A program made the position numbers and the translations under genes. From the NCBI GenBank assembly GCA_011742915.1, contig JAAQTN010000030.1, positions 1-63,798 of the forward strand: 63,798 nt of DNA. The letters are read 5' to 3'. This stretch comes from Billgrantia desiderata (GTDB lineage: Bacteria; Pseudomonadota; Gammaproteobacteria; Pseudomonadales; Halomonadaceae). Under the pieces are notes generated by a model. The model ran no database searches. It had not been told where the DNA came from and saw nothing but the letters and a program-made list of their open reading frames with translations. Below, piece after piece: positions 10,981-20,797 of the stretch (position 1 is the first letter of the stretch; each line of letters begins with the position of its first letter).

Positions 10981-11084
10981 GCCGGGACAAGCCCTCTACT
11001 GGATAAAAAGCCAGATTATCGCTTGCACCTACATGAATAACAACGGGTTAGAGGCTCAAACTGCGCAAGAATCGCAACCGCGTG

Positions 11085-11636
11085 TTACCCGCCATGCTCC
11101 GCAAGGTACTGATCCTTGAGCTTGACGTAGTTGCCGGCGGTATAGGGAAAGAACTGCCGCTCGCTCTCCTTCAGCGGACGCAGCGCCTTGGCCGGGTTGC
11201 CGGCGTAGACATGACCGCTCTCGAGACGCTTGCCCGGGGTCACCACGGCACCGGCGGCGATGATCACCTCGTCCTCGACCACGGCGCCATCCATGACGAT
11301 GGCCCCCATGCCCACCAGGATGCGATTGCCCAGCGTGCAGCCGTGCAGGATCGCCTTGTGCCCGATGGTGACGTCGTCGCCGATGGTGAGCGGGAATCCG
11401 CCCGGGTTGAAATCGCTGGCGTGGGTGATGTGCAGCACGCTGCCGTCCTGCACGCTGGTACGCGCGCCGATGCGGATACGGTGCATGTCGCCACGAATCA
11501 CCGCCATGGGCCACACCGAGCAGTCGTCGCCCAGCACCACGTCGCCCAGCACCACGCAGGCCGGATCGACGTAGACCCGCGCGCCCAGAGAGGGGCGCTT
11601 ACCCTGCCAGCTGCGCAGGGGATCGTTCACGCTCAT
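11085..11636 (-). CDS. Gamma-class carbonic anhydrase-like protein (YrdA family)
   Basis: A 183-residue left-handed beta-helix protein built from hexapeptide repeats. Three histidines in ITHA, IGHKA and LHGC are placed as the zinc ligands of gamma-carbonic anhydrases. Length and repeats match YrdA/PaaY/CaiE-type cytoplasmic proteins. Carbonic anhydrase activity is not demonstrated for most YrdA homologues, so the function is a family-level call. It lies just downstream of the NSS transporter gene on the same strand (gap about 40 bases) and may be co-transcribed with it. Confidence 0.87.
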   Translation of the reverse strand: MSVNDPLRSWQGKRPSLGARVYVDPACVVLGDVVLGDDCSVWPMAVIRGDMHRIRIGARTSVQDGSVLHITHASDFNPGGFPLTIGDDVTIGHKAILHGCTLGNRILVGMGAIVMDGAVVEDEVIIAAGAVVTPGKRLESGHVYAGNPAKALRPLKESERQFFPYTAGNYVKLKDQYLAEHGG

Positions 11637-11678
11637 GCAAACCTCCAGCCCGGCTTATGCACCGGTCACATCGAATGG

Positions 11679-13019
11679 TTACAGCAGCCCGGCCGCCAGT
11701 ACCACGACCGTCAGGGGAATCGAGACCCAGCGTAACACCGTTCGCCACAGCACGAAGCCGGGCTCCGCTACGCCCAGCGCCGCCTGCGCCTCGGCTTTCG
11801 GCATCACCCAGGCAGCAAAGATGGCAATCAGCAGACCGCCCACCGGCAGGAAGATCTCGGTGGGGATGGTGGTCACCAGATCGAAGGCGTTCATCCCGAA
11901 CAGCGGCCGCCACTCGGCCAGGGCGGAGAACGACAGCACCGACAGCAGACCGACCAGCCACACGGCGATGCCGACCACCGCAGTGGCCTTGCCGCGACCG
12001 AACCCCAGCCCCTGCAGCGTAGCCACCATCGGCTCGGCCAGGTTGATCGACGAGGTCCAGGTCGCCAACAGCAACAGCAGGAAGAACACGCTGAGCCACA
12101 GCGCCCCCCAGGGCAGCTCGGCAAAAGCGATAGGCAGGGTGACGAACATCAGACCCGGCCCCTCGCCGGGATCCATGCCCTGAGAGAATACCACCGAGAA
12201 GATGGCGATGCCGGCCAACAGCGCCACGCTCACGTCCAGTACCGCCACGGCAGCGGCGGCGCGCGGCAGGCTCTGATGCTCCGGCATGTAGGCGCCATAC
12301 GCCATCAGCGCGCAGGCCCCCACCGCCAGAGTGAAGAAGGCATGGCCCATGGCATGCAGCACCACCAACGGCGTGATGGCCGAGAAGTCCGGCATGAACA
12401 GCCACGCCAGCGCCGGGCCGAAGCCGTCGGTGGTGGCGGCATAGAGGGTCAGCATGACAAGCAGCAGGTACAGCAGCGGCATCAACAGATTGTTGAGTCG
12501 CTCCAGCCCCTTGGCCACGCCGGCCGCCACCACGGTCATGGTCATGAACAGGAACAGCGTGTGGTTGAACGCCATACGCAGCGGGTCGGCCAGGAAGGCC
12601 TCGAAGCCGGCACCGACCTCGGCCGCACTCAGCCCCACGAAACCACCGTTCACCGCGGTGACGAAGAACTCGATGGACCAGCCCGACACCACCGAGTAGA
12701 ACGACAGGATGCAAAAGACGGTAAAGGCACCGAACAATCCCAGCAGCCGCCAGTGACGGCTGGCCCCGGCCTGCCCGGCCAGATAGCCCAGCGTCTGCAT
12801 CGGCGCGCGCCGGCCAGCCCGGCCGATCAGGATCTCGGCCATCATCACAGGCAACCCCAGCAGCAGCACGAAGGCGATATAGAGCACCAGGAAGGCGGCC
12901 CCACCGTTCTCGCCGGTGATGTAGGGAAAGCGCCAGATGTTGCCCAGCCCCACGGCTGCGCCGGTCACCGCCAGGATGAAGGCGCGCCGCGTGCTCCAGC
13001 GCTCCAAGGTTGCGTTCAT
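11679..13019 (-). CDS. Neurotransmitter:sodium symporter (NSS/SNF) family transporter
   Basis: A 446-residue sodium-coupled transporter with about 11-12 membrane segments. The N terminus shows the NSS signature AVGLGNIWRFPYITGENGG in TM1, the unwound sodium and substrate-binding helix. Members import amino acids or related amines; the substrate cannot be read from sequence. I chose the ATG at 13019, which has a GAGG site upstream and gives the standard short N terminus; the open frame extends 32 codons further without family sequence. It diverges from prlC across about 140 bases. Confidence 0.88.
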   Translation of the reverse strand: MNATLERWSTRRAFILAVTGAAVGLGNIWRFPYITGENGGAAFLVLYIAFVLLLGLPVMMAEILIGRAGRRAPMQTLGYLAGQAGASRHWRLLGLFGAFTVFCILSFYSVVSGWSIEFFVTAVNGGFVGLSAAEVGAGFEAFLADPLRMAFNHTLFLFMTMTVVAAGVAKGLERLNNLLMPLLYLLLVMLTLYAATTDGFGPALAWLFMPDFSAITPLVVLHAMGHAFFTLAVGACALMAYGAYMPEHQSLPRAAAAVAVLDVSVALLAGIAIFSVVFSQGMDPGEGPGLMFVTLPIAFAELPWGALWLSVFFLLLLLATWTSSINLAEPMVATLQGLGFGRGKATAVVGIAVWLVGLLSVLSFSALAEWRPLFGMNAFDLVTTIPTEIFLPVGGLLIAIFAAWVMPKAEAQAALGVAEPGFVLWRTVLRWVSIPLTVVVLAAGLL

Positions 13020-13160
13020 GCCGTTACCTCGACTTTCGTGGAGGCGCAAGCCTATCAGGCCGACACTCCGCGACCAATCCCCGGCGGGATTGAAACCCGT
13101 GACACCTGGCCGCATCTAATCGCTATTCTGCACTTATACCCAACACGCCTTGAGGTGCGC

Positions 13161-15212
13161 ATGTCCCACAATCCCCTGCTTGAATCCCACGAGCTGCCCC
13201 CTTTCGCCGAGATCAAGCCGGAGCACGTGGTACCGGCCATCGACAAGCTGCTGGCCGACAATCGCGCCGGCATCGAGGCGCTGATCGAGCGCGCCGGGCA
13301 GGAGACGCCCAGTTGGGACAGCCTGGCTGCACCGCTCGAGGCACTCAACGATCGCCTGTCGCGCGCCTGGTCGCCGGTGTCGCACCTCAACGGCACCATG
13401 AACTCGCCGGCCTTGCGCGAGGCCTATCAGGCCTGTCTGGGCAAGCTCTCGGACTACAGCACCTGGATGGGCCAGCACGAGGGTCTGTTCCGTGCCTGGC
13501 AGGCCCTCAAGGAAGGGCCCGCCTGGGCCGAGCTGGACGAGGCTCAGCGTCGCAGCGTCGACAACACCCTGCGCGACTTCCGCCTTGCCGGGGTCGACCT
13601 GCCGCCAGAGCAGAAGCGTCGCTACGGCGAGATCAAGGCACGCCTGTCGGAGCTTGCCAACACCTTCTCCAACCAGCTGCTCGACGCCACCCAGGCCTGG
13701 CACAAGGATATCGACGACGCGGCCCGGCTGGCCGGTCTGCCCGAGAGCGCCCTGGCGACGCTTGCCGCCAACGCCGATGCCAAGGGCGTGAAGGGCTATC
13801 GCATCACCCTCGACTTCCCCAGTTTCTATCCGGTGCTGACCTTCGCCGACGACCGCGAGCTGCGCCGCGAGGTGTACACGGCCTTCGTTACCCGCGCCTC
13901 GGACCAGGGCCCCAACGCCGGCGAGTACGACAACGCCCCGATCATCGAAGAGACGCTGCGCCTGCGCCGCGAACTGGCCGAGCTGCTGGGTTTCGCCAGT
14001 TACGCCGACTACTCGCTGGCCACCAAGATGGCCGAGTCGCCGCGCCAGGTGCTCGACTTCCTCGAGGACCTGGCGCGCCGCGCGGTACCCCAGGCGCGGG
14101 AAGAGTTCGCCGAGCTCGAAGCCTACGCCCGCGACACCCTGGGCCTGACCGAGCTCGCTCCTTGGGACATCGGCTACGTCAGCGAGAAGCTGCGCGAAGC
14201 GCGCCATGCCATCTCCCAGGAGCAGCTGCGCCCCTACTTTCCCGCCCCCCGGGTCGTGGATGGGCTGTTCCAGGTGGTCGAACGGCTCTACGGCGTCACC
14301 GTCGAGGAAGACCTGCAAGCTCCCCGCTACCACCACGAGGTGCGCTATTTCCGCATTCTCGAGCGGGGCGAGCCGATTGCCGGCTTTTATCTCGACCTCT
14401 ACGCCCGCGAGGGCAAGCGCGGCGGCGCCTGGATGGACGAGTGCCGGGTGCGCCGCTGCCGGGAAGATGGCGGCCTGCAGTTGCCCGTGGCCTACCTGAC
14501 CTGCAACTTCACCCGCCCGGTGGGCGAGCGGCCGGCGCTGCTGACCCACGACGAGGTCACCACCCTGTTCCACGAGTTCGGCCATGGCCTGCACCACATG
14601 CTGACCCGGCAGACGGTAGCCGACGTCTCCGGCATCAACGGTGTGGCGTGGGACGCGGTGGAACTGCCCAGCCAGTTCATGGAGAACTACTGCTGGGAGC
14701 GTGAAGGGCTCGACCTGATTGCCGGCCATGTCGACAGCGGCGAGGCACTGCCCGCCGAGCTGCTGGAGCGCCTGCAGGCGGCCAAGAACTTCCAGTCGGC
14801 CATGGGCCTGGTGCGCCAGCTCGAATTCTCGCTGTTCGATCTGCGCCTGCATCATGAGCTGAGCGCCCCCACGGCAGCCGAGGTGCAGGCGCTGCTCGAC
14901 GAAGTGCGCAGCGCCGTGTCGGTGGTGCCCAAGGCCGACTTCAACCGCTTCCAGAACGGCTTCAGCCATATCTTCGCCGGCGGCTATGCGGCGGGCTACT
15001 ACAGCTACAAGTGGGCCGAGGTGCTCTCCGCCGACGCCTGGAGCGCCTTCGAGGAGGCCGGTATCTTCGACGCCGAGACCGGCCAGCGCTTCCGCAGCGA
15101 AATTCTCGAACAGGGCGGTGCCCGCGATGCCGCGGAGCTGTTCCGCGCCTTCCGCGGCCGCGAGCCCAGTGTCGAACCGCTGCTGCGTCACAGCGGCATT
15201 CGTGCCGCCTGA
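13161..15212 (+). CDS. prlC: Oligopeptidase A (M3 zinc metallopeptidase)
   Basis: A 683-residue cytoplasmic M3A peptidase that degrades short peptides and cleaved signal peptides. The zinc motif HEFGHGLHH is at about residue 471, with the downstream catalytic glutamate region (SQFMENYCWE) and a C-terminal GYYSYKWAEVLSADAW block typical of the family. The start at 13161 gives the usual MSHNPLL-type N terminus; the open frame continues upstream only as antisense of the NSS gene. yheV follows 75 bases downstream, as is common in related genomes. Confidence 0.95.
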   Translation: MSHNPLLESHELPPFAEIKPEHVVPAIDKLLADNRAGIEALIERAGQETPSWDSLAAPLEALNDRLSRAWSPVSHLNGTMNSPALREAYQACLGKLSDYSTWMGQHEGLFRAWQALKEGPAWAELDEAQRRSVDNTLRDFRLAGVDLPPEQKRRYGEIKARLSELANTFSNQLLDATQAWHKDIDDAARLAGLPESALATLAANADAKGVKGYRITLDFPSFYPVLTFADDRELRREVYTAFVTRASDQGPNAGEYDNAPIIEETLRLRRELAELLGFASYADYSLATKMAESPRQVLDFLEDLARRAVPQAREEFAELEAYARDTLGLTELAPWDIGYVSEKLREARHAISQEQLRPYFPAPRVVDGLFQVVERLYGVTVEEDLQAPRYHHEVRYFRILERGEPIAGFYLDLYAREGKRGGAWMDECRVRRCREDGGLQLPVAYLTCNFTRPVGERPALLTHDEVTTLFHEFGHGLHHMLTRQTVADVSGINGVAWDAVELPSQFMENYCWEREGLDLIAGHVDSGEALPAELLERLQAAKNFQSAMGLVRQLEFSLFDLRLHHELSAPTAAEVQALLDEVRSAVSVVPKADFNRFQNGFSHIFAGGYAAGYYSYKWAEVLSADAWSAFEEAGIFDAETGQRFRSEILEQGGARDAAELFRAFRGREPSVEPLLRHSGIRAA

Positions 15213-15287
15213 CAGCACGGGCACGGCACGCTATCGTAGCCACACCGTCGCCGGCACTCGCCGGCGGCCCTTGCTCATGGAGGCAAC

Positions 15288-15533
15288 ATGGCCGTTCAGA
15301 AACGCTTCATCGCCGGCGCCGTCTGCCCCCGCTGTGCCGAGATGGACAAGATCCGCGCCTGGGAGCAGAGCGGCATACGCTATCGCGACTGCGTCAACTG
15401 CGACTTCTTCGAACAGGCCCCCATCGAGGAAGAGACGGCGGCCGAGCTCGAGACCCGCGTCAATCGCGAGCGTGAGGAGCAGCGCCGCAATGCTATCCAG
15501 ACGGTGAGGATTCTCGACCCCGGGAGCCGCTGA
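15288..15533 (+). CDS. yheV: YheV-family small zinc-ribbon protein
   Basis: An 81-residue protein with two CxxC pairs (CPRCAE near residue 13, CVNCDF near 35) forming a probable zinc ribbon, followed by a charged helix rich in Glu and Arg. This matches the YheV (DUF2387) family, of unknown function. It lies between prlC and the Na/Pi transporter, with the next GTG start 2 bases after its stop, suggesting one transcript. Confidence 0.85.
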   Translation: MAVQKRFIAGAVCPRCAEMDKIRAWEQSGIRYRDCVNCDFFEQAPIEEETAAELETRVNREREEQRRNAIQTVRILDPGSR

Positions 15534-15535
15534 GC

Positions 15536-17290
15536 GTGGCAGGCCCGGGCACCAGCGATGCCGGGCAGCACAGGAGCGGACGCCGTCGCCTGGAGCTGCT
15601 CGGTCTGGCCGCCGCCGCCGCGCTGCTGCTGTCGCGCCCCGACCTGGCCACGCTGGCCGCCGGTCTGGGACTGTTCCTGTGGGGCATGACCCACCTGGAA
15701 GAGGCCATCAAGCGGCTTTCAGGTGGCACGCTCGACCGCTGGCTGCATGCGGCCACGCGCCACCCCGGGCGTGCGATTGGCGTCGGCGCCCTGGCCACCG
15801 CCGTGGTCCAGTCCAGCTCATTGATCACCCTGCTGGCGATGTCCTTCGTCAGCGCCGGTCTGGTCGCCCTGCCCGGCGCCATCGCCCTGTTGTTCGGTGC
15901 CAACCTGGGAACGACCACCGGCGCCTGGCTGATCGCCTCGCTCGGTCTGCGCTTCGACCTGGCCCACTATGCCATGCCGCTGCTCGCCCTCGGCCTGTTC
16001 GGCCGTTACCGCCTCAGCGGTCCGCCGGCCGGTATCGCCGCGCTGCTGCTGGGCATCGGCCTGCTGTTCCTCGGCATCGACTTCATGAAGCTCGGCTTCG
16101 AAGCCTGGCAGGATGGCCTGCGCCTCGACGGCCTGGCGGGCGACCGGCTGTGGCACTGGCCGCTGTTCGTGGCGATCGGCATCGTCGCCACCGTGGTCAT
16201 GCAGTCGAGCCACGCCACGCTGCTGCTCACCCTGACGGCCCTGGCCTCGGGGCAGCTGCCCTACCTGCCGGCCCTGGCCATCGCCATCGGCGCCAACATC
16301 GGGACCACGGTCACCGCCGTGCTGGGCGCGCTTTCCGCCGGTGTCGCGGCACGCCGCCTGGCCGGGGCGCATGTGATCTTCAACCTGGTCACCGCCGTGG
16401 TCGCCCTGGCGCTGCTGGTGCCGCTGGCCTGGCTGGTGGACGCCCTTGCCGAACTGGTGGGATTGGCGGCTACGGCCTGGCCGCTGAAGCTGGCCCTGTT
16501 CCATACCCTGTTCAACCTGCTCGGTATCGTGCTGATGCTGCCCTGGATCCCGCAGATGGCCGGCTTGCTCGAGCGCCGCTTTCCCGAACCCACTCGGCTG
16601 CCGCCGTCGCAGGCGCGCTACCTCGACAGTACCGCCCTCAATCATGCGGATACCGCCGTTGCCGCCATGGAACAGGAGTGTCGGCGCCTCGACCGGCGCG
16701 CCTATCATCTGCTGTGCAGCGCCATCCTGCTTCCCAGCGCCGAGGTGATCGGTCACCCGCCGGAGCGGCAAGCGGTGGCGGCCCGCATCGATCCCGACGC
16801 CTGGCCAGGCATCGATACCCGCTACCAGGAGCGCATCAAGCCACTGCTCACCGAGATTCTGGAATTCCAGGCACGCCTCGATGTGCCGCTGACAGACGCT
16901 CAACAGGCAAGGCTGGACGAGCTGCAGGAACGCTCACTGCGCATGGTGGAAGCGGTACGCCTGGGCGAGGTACTGCAGCGTAGCCTGCTGCGCCATGCCG
17001 CGCCGGCCAGCCCGCTGCGCGAGGCCCACGACGATCTGCGCCTGGCCATTGCCACCGGCCTCAATCGACTCGCCGAGGAGAAGGTGGCTACTGCCATTGC
17101 CACCCCCGTCGAGGAGATACGCCGCCACTGGCAGCATGAGCTGGCCCAGCGGTTGCGGGAGCATCGCCTCGATCCATGGCTCGCCTCGTCGTTGATGAAC
17201 GACCTGCACCAAGCCAGCCGTCTGATCGCAACGCTCACCGAAACGTCCTGCGCCTCCCAGTGTGCGGATAACCACACACACATTACGTAA
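15536..17290 (+). CDS. Na/Pi cotransporter family protein with PhoU-like C-terminal domain
   Basis: A 584-residue membrane protein. Two inverted Na_Pi_cotrans repeats are visible, each with a QSS motif (VVQSSSLITLL near residue 96 and VMQSSHATLLL near 222). Roughly nine hydrophobic segments are followed from about residue 365 by a soluble, helical PhoU-like region. Such proteins (YjbB/NptA type) move phosphate with sodium, often outward in bacteria. It starts at a GTG directly after yheV. Direction and role in phosphate homeostasis are family-level inferences. Confidence 0.85.
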   Translation: MAGPGTSDAGQHRSGRRRLELLGLAAAAALLLSRPDLATLAAGLGLFLWGMTHLEEAIKRLSGGTLDRWLHAATRHPGRAIGVGALATAVVQSSSLITLLAMSFVSAGLVALPGAIALLFGANLGTTTGAWLIASLGLRFDLAHYAMPLLALGLFGRYRLSGPPAGIAALLLGIGLLFLGIDFMKLGFEAWQDGLRLDGLAGDRLWHWPLFVAIGIVATVVMQSSHATLLLTLTALASGQLPYLPALAIAIGANIGTTVTAVLGALSAGVAARRLAGAHVIFNLVTAVVALALLVPLAWLVDALAELVGLAATAWPLKLALFHTLFNLLGIVLMLPWIPQMAGLLERRFPEPTRLPPSQARYLDSTALNHADTAVAAMEQECRRLDRRAYHLLCSAILLPSAEVIGHPPERQAVAARIDPDAWPGIDTRYQERIKPLLTEILEFQARLDVPLTDAQQARLDELQERSLRMVEAVRLGEVLQRSLLRHAAPASPLREAHDDLRLAIATGLNRLAEEKVATAIATPVEEIRRHWQHELAQRLREHRLDPWLASSLMNDLHQASRLIATLTETSCASQCADNHTHIT

Positions 17291-17387
17291 CCAGTGCGAA
17301 ATCCCAGCCAAACCTGATTTTCTTCGCCTCGACTTTCGTCGAATGAAAAAAAAGTAATATCTTGTTTTTACAAGCACTGCCTCTGCA

Positions 17388-17403
17388 TGGCGCAGCAATT
17401 GCC
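17388..17403 (+). promoter_or_regulatory. Sigma54-type promoter of the TAXI TRAP operon
   Basis: TGGCGCAGCAATTGCC has GG and GC separated by exactly 10 bases, as required for the -24/-12 elements (consensus TGGCAC-N5-TTGC). It lies about 100 bases before the first binding-protein gene. Two short inverted repeats lie upstream, TCGAC-N4-GTCGA (17329-17342) and CTTGT-N4-ACAAG (17361-17374), 32 bases apart. The nearby DctD is the likely activator; this link is inferred. Confidence 0.6.
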
Positions 17404-17488
17404 TATACTCATGTGCGTTACAACGTATTTCATAAGGACCCACTTCAGGTGGGCTCCCATAACGACAAAGGCAAATCGGAGTACTCCC

Positions 17489-18472
17489 ATGCGCTATACC
17501 GCCTCCAAACTGATCGCCACCTCCGTGCTCGGTGCGGCCCTGGTCGCCGCCGGCGCCCAGGCCCAAGATCGCAGCGACTGGCCCCGCAGCCTGACCGTAG
17601 GTACCGCCAGCCAGGGTGGCACCTACTACATCTACGGCTCCGGCTGGGCCAACATGGTGGGCGACGCCCTCGGCGTTTCCTTCGGCGCCGAAGTGACTGG
17701 CGGCCCCGTTCAGAACGCCACCCTGGTACAGATGGGCGAGCACGACTTCGGCATGGTGACCATGGGTCCGGCCTACGAGGCATGGACCGGCAACAGCGAG
17801 CTTGCCCCTGGCGTCGAGCATACCGACATTCGCGCCGTATTCCCGATGTACCAGACCACCCTGCAGATCGTTGCCCTGGCCGGCTCGGGCATCAGTTCCG
17901 TTGCCGATCTGGACGGCAAGACCGTGGGCGTCGGCCCGGCGGGCGGTACTTCTGACATGTACTATCCGCAGCTGTTCGAGAAGCTCGGCCTGAACGTCAA
18001 CACCCGCAACGGCGGTGCCGCCGACCAGGCAGGTCAGCTGCAGGACGGCCTGATCGATGCCTTCGCCTTCGCCGCGGGCGTGCCGATCTCTGCCTTCAAC
18101 CAGCTCGAAGCCCAAGCCAACGTCAACATCTTCTCCTTCTCCGAGGAAGAGATGGAGCAGTTCCTGGGCGACTTCCCCGAGCTGAGCCCGGCCAGCATCC
18201 CGGCCTCCGTCTACAACAGCCTGGACGAAGACCTGCCGGCCGTTTCGATCTGGAACTTCGCCATCACCCATAAGGACATGCCGGAGTCGCTGGTCTATGA
18301 AGTGACCAAGACCGTGATGGAAAACAACGACCGCATGGTCCAGATCCATGGTGCCGCCAGCGAGACGGTGCCGGAGAACTTCGAGTACAACACCTTCCTG
18401 CCCTGGCATCCGGGTGCCGTACGCTGGTTCGAAGAGAACGGCTACGAGATCCCGGAGGACCTGCGCGGCTGA
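17489..18472 (+). CDS. TAXI-family TRAP transporter solute-binding protein 1
   Basis: A 327-residue periplasmic binding protein. It has a signal peptide of about 25 residues ending AQAQ before DRSDWP, then the TAXI hallmark TVGTASQGGTYYIYG. TAXI receptors deliver glutamate, 2-oxoglutarate or other carboxylates to TRAP permeases. The start has a GGAG site 7 bases upstream and removes a non-conserved extension. It is the first gene of the operon, behind a sigma54-type promoter, and is followed by a strong hairpin before the permease gene. A paralogue lies downstream of the permease. Confidence 0.92.
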   Translation: MRYTASKLIATSVLGAALVAAGAQAQDRSDWPRSLTVGTASQGGTYYIYGSGWANMVGDALGVSFGAEVTGGPVQNATLVQMGEHDFGMVTMGPAYEAWTGNSELAPGVEHTDIRAVFPMYQTTLQIVALAGSGISSVADLDGKTVGVGPAGGTSDMYYPQLFEKLGLNVNTRNGGAADQAGQLQDGLIDAFAFAAGVPISAFNQLEAQANVNIFSFSEEEMEQFLGDFPELSPASIPASVYNSLDEDLPAVSIWNFAITHKDMPESLVYEVTKTVMENNDRMVQIHGAASETVPENFEYNTFLPWHPGAVRWFEENGYEIPEDLRG

Positions 18473-18486
18473 TCGATACGCGCATC

Positions 18487-18510
18487 GACGCCGGCCTTCG
18501 GGCCGGCGTC
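18487..18510 (+). other. Intercistronic hairpin between binding protein and permease
   Basis: A perfect 10-bp stem GACGCCGGCC/GGCCGGCGTC with a TTCG loop. There is no T-run, so it more likely protects the 3' end of the binding-protein message, or attenuates into the permease gene, than terminates fully. Confidence 0.6.
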
Positions 18511-18558
18511 AACGCCTTAACCCCCTAAGGCAACTGTAACCCCTCAAGGCATCCCGGC

Positions 18559-20721
18559 ATGACCCACGAAACCCAACCCGAACAAGCCGCCTCGAAGATC
18601 GGCACCGAAGGTGTCGCCGACATCCCGATCGCCCACAACGAGCGCGTGCTTTCCGGCCTGCTCGGCCAGACGGTATTTGCCGCCTGTGTCCTCTTTACGG
18701 CCATGCATCTCTATGCACTCAACGTCTCGCCGATAGAGACCTGGGCGTTTCGCATCATTCACGTGGCCGGTGGCCTGGCCGTAGGCTTCGCCATCACCGC
18801 CGCCTATACCCTGGACCGCAGCCCGGGCGAAAGGCACATAGGCAAGGTCGAGTGGTTGGCCATGATTCCGGCCGTAGCCGCCATCGTCTATGCCGCCTTC
18901 GCCATCGGTTATGCCTGGTTCATCCGGGAAACCCAGGGCACGCCCCCTGCCGGCTGGGTGCTGGTGCATATGAGCTGGGCACTGACGATCGCCACCGGTA
19001 TCGCCATGATCAGCAGCTGGATCTGGCGCGGTTCGAGCCGCTCCGTCCACTGGGCCGACGCCGTGCTGATCGTCGCTTCGATCATCGTCGCCGCCTACCT
19101 GCTGTTCGTGCTGCAGCGCTGGCGCATGGCCGCCGGCACACCGTTTGCCGGACAGACCGAGTTCCTCGTCTCGGCCATCGGGGTGGCCCTGATCATGGAG
19201 CTTACCCGTCGCGTAGCGGGGCTGGCGCTGATCGTCATCACCGCCGTGTTCCTGGTCTACGCCTTTGCCGGCCCGTACCTGCCCGGCCTGCTGGAACACC
19301 GCGGCTACTCGCCGCAGCGCTTCTTCACCTACCTGTATACCGACAACGGTATCCTCGGCGCGACCACCGCGGTCTCGTCCACCTACATCATTCTATTCAT
19401 CACCTTCGCCGCCTTCCTGCAGGCCTCTCGCGTGGGTGACTATTTCGTCAACTTCGCCTTCGCCGCCGCCGGTCGCGCGCGTGGCGGCCCGGCCAAGGTG
19501 GCGGTGTTCGCTTCCGGCCTGATGGGCATGATCAACGGCACCTCTGCCGGCAACGTGGTGGCGACCGGCTCGCTGACCATTCCGCTGATGAAGAAGGTCG
19601 GCTACCACCCGCGCAGCGCCGGCGGCATCGAGGCCGCGGCTTCCACCGGAGGCCAGATCGTACCGCCGATCATGGGCGCGGGCGCCTTCATCATGGCCGA
19701 GATCACCGGCATCCCCTATACCGAGATCGCCATTGCCGCGCTGATTCCGGCCGCCCTGTACTTCCTCTCCATCTACCTGATGGTCGATCTGGAAGCCCGC
19801 CGCGGCGGCATGCAGGGTCTGCCCAAGGACCAGCTGCCGGTATTCCGCTCGATGGTCAAGCAGGTCTATCTGTTCCTGCCCATCATCATCCTGATCGGCA
19901 CCCTGTTCATGGGTTACTCGGTGATTCGTGCCGGTACCCTGGCGATGGTCAGCGCCGCCGTGGTGTCCTGGTTCACGCCCCACTGGATGGGTCCCAAGGC
20001 GCTGCTCAACGCCCTCTCGCTGGGCGCACGCATGGCCATTCCGCTGATCGCGGTATGTGCCTGTGCCGGTATCATCGTCGGCGTCATCGCCCTGACCGGC
20101 GTCGGTGCCCGCTTCGCCTCCATGCTGCTGGGCATTGCCGATGCCAGCCATCTGCTGGCGCTGTTCTTCGCCATGTGTATCTCGATCCTGCTCGGCATGG
20201 GCATGCCGACCACGGCGGCCTATGCGGTAGCCGCCTCGGTGGTGGCACCGGGCCTGCAGCAGATCGGCATTCCGCCACTGGTGGCGCACTTCTTCGTGTT
20301 CTACTACGCGGTGCTCTCGGCCATCACCCCACCGGTGGCGCTGGCCGGCTATGCTGCCGCCGCCATCTCGGGAACCGATCCGCTGAAGACGGCCATGACC
20401 TCCTTCAAGTTCGGCCTGGCCGCCTTCATCGTGCCCTTCATGTTCTTCTACAGTCCCGCGCTGCTGATGGACGGCACCTGGATGCAGATCCTGCGCGTGG
20501 CCCTCACCGCGGGTGTAGGGATCTACCTGCTGGCCGCTTCGGTGCAGGGCTGGTTCCTCAACGGTGGCGTCAACCTCGTGCAGCGCGTGTTGCTGCTGGC
20601 CGCCGCGCTGTCGATGATCGCCGGCGGCTGGATGACCGACCTGCTCGGCGTCGGCATCGGCGGGCTGGTGTTCGTGTGGCAGGCTGCCGCGCTGAAGGCC
20701 AAGCCCAAGGCCCTGACCTGA
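18559..20721 (+). CDS. TRAP transporter fused small/large permease (DctQM, 4TM/12TM)
   Basis: A 720-residue inner-membrane permease in which the small DctQ-like part (about residues 30-200) is fused to the large DctM-like part. Conserved DctM segments are visible: LMGMINGTSAGNVVATGS, STGGQIVPPIMGAGAF and LGMGMPTTAAYAVA. About 16-18 hydrophobic helices are present. It couples sodium entry to uptake of the solute delivered by a TAXI receptor. It sits between two TAXI receptor genes that could share it. The exact substrate is unknown. Confidence 0.93.
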   Translation: MTHETQPEQAASKIGTEGVADIPIAHNERVLSGLLGQTVFAACVLFTAMHLYALNVSPIETWAFRIIHVAGGLAVGFAITAAYTLDRSPGERHIGKVEWLAMIPAVAAIVYAAFAIGYAWFIRETQGTPPAGWVLVHMSWALTIATGIAMISSWIWRGSSRSVHWADAVLIVASIIVAAYLLFVLQRWRMAAGTPFAGQTEFLVSAIGVALIMELTRRVAGLALIVITAVFLVYAFAGPYLPGLLEHRGYSPQRFFTYLYTDNGILGATTAVSSTYIILFITFAAFLQASRVGDYFVNFAFAAAGRARGGPAKVAVFASGLMGMINGTSAGNVVATGSLTIPLMKKVGYHPRSAGGIEAAASTGGQIVPPIMGAGAFIMAEITGIPYTEIAIAALIPAALYFLSIYLMVDLEARRGGMQGLPKDQLPVFRSMVKQVYLFLPIIILIGTLFMGYSVIRAGTLAMVSAAVVSWFTPHWMGPKALLNALSLGARMAIPLIAVCACAGIIVGVIALTGVGARFASMLLGIADASHLLALFFAMCISILLGMGMPTTAAYAVAASVVAPGLQQIGIPPLVAHFFVFYYAVLSAITPPVALAGYAAAAISGTDPLKTAMTSFKFGLAAFIVPFMFFYSPALLMDGTWMQILRVALTAGVGIYLLAASVQGWFLNGGVNLVQRVLLLAAALSMIAGGWMTDLLGVGIGGLVFVWQAAALKAKPKALT

Positions 20722-20736
20722 TCCGGGATCGGGCGC

Positions 20737-20766
20737 AAGCCAAGGTGGCCCCGGCCACCTTGGCTT
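20737..20766 (+). other. Intercistronic hairpin between permease and second binding protein
   Basis: A perfect 14-bp inverted repeat (AAGCCAAGGTGGCC with GGCCACCTTGGCTT) and a 2-base centre, 15 bases after the permease stop. No T-run. It may limit read-through or set relative expression of the second receptor gene. Confidence 0.55.
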
Positions 20767-20797
20767 CACCGCCCACCTCACCGACAGGAGACACACC

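Noticed and set aside
12276..13160. Upstream extension of the prlC frame
   Set aside because: It is antisense to the NSS transporter gene and lacks M3 peptidase sequence. The ATG at 13161 gives a normal PrlC.
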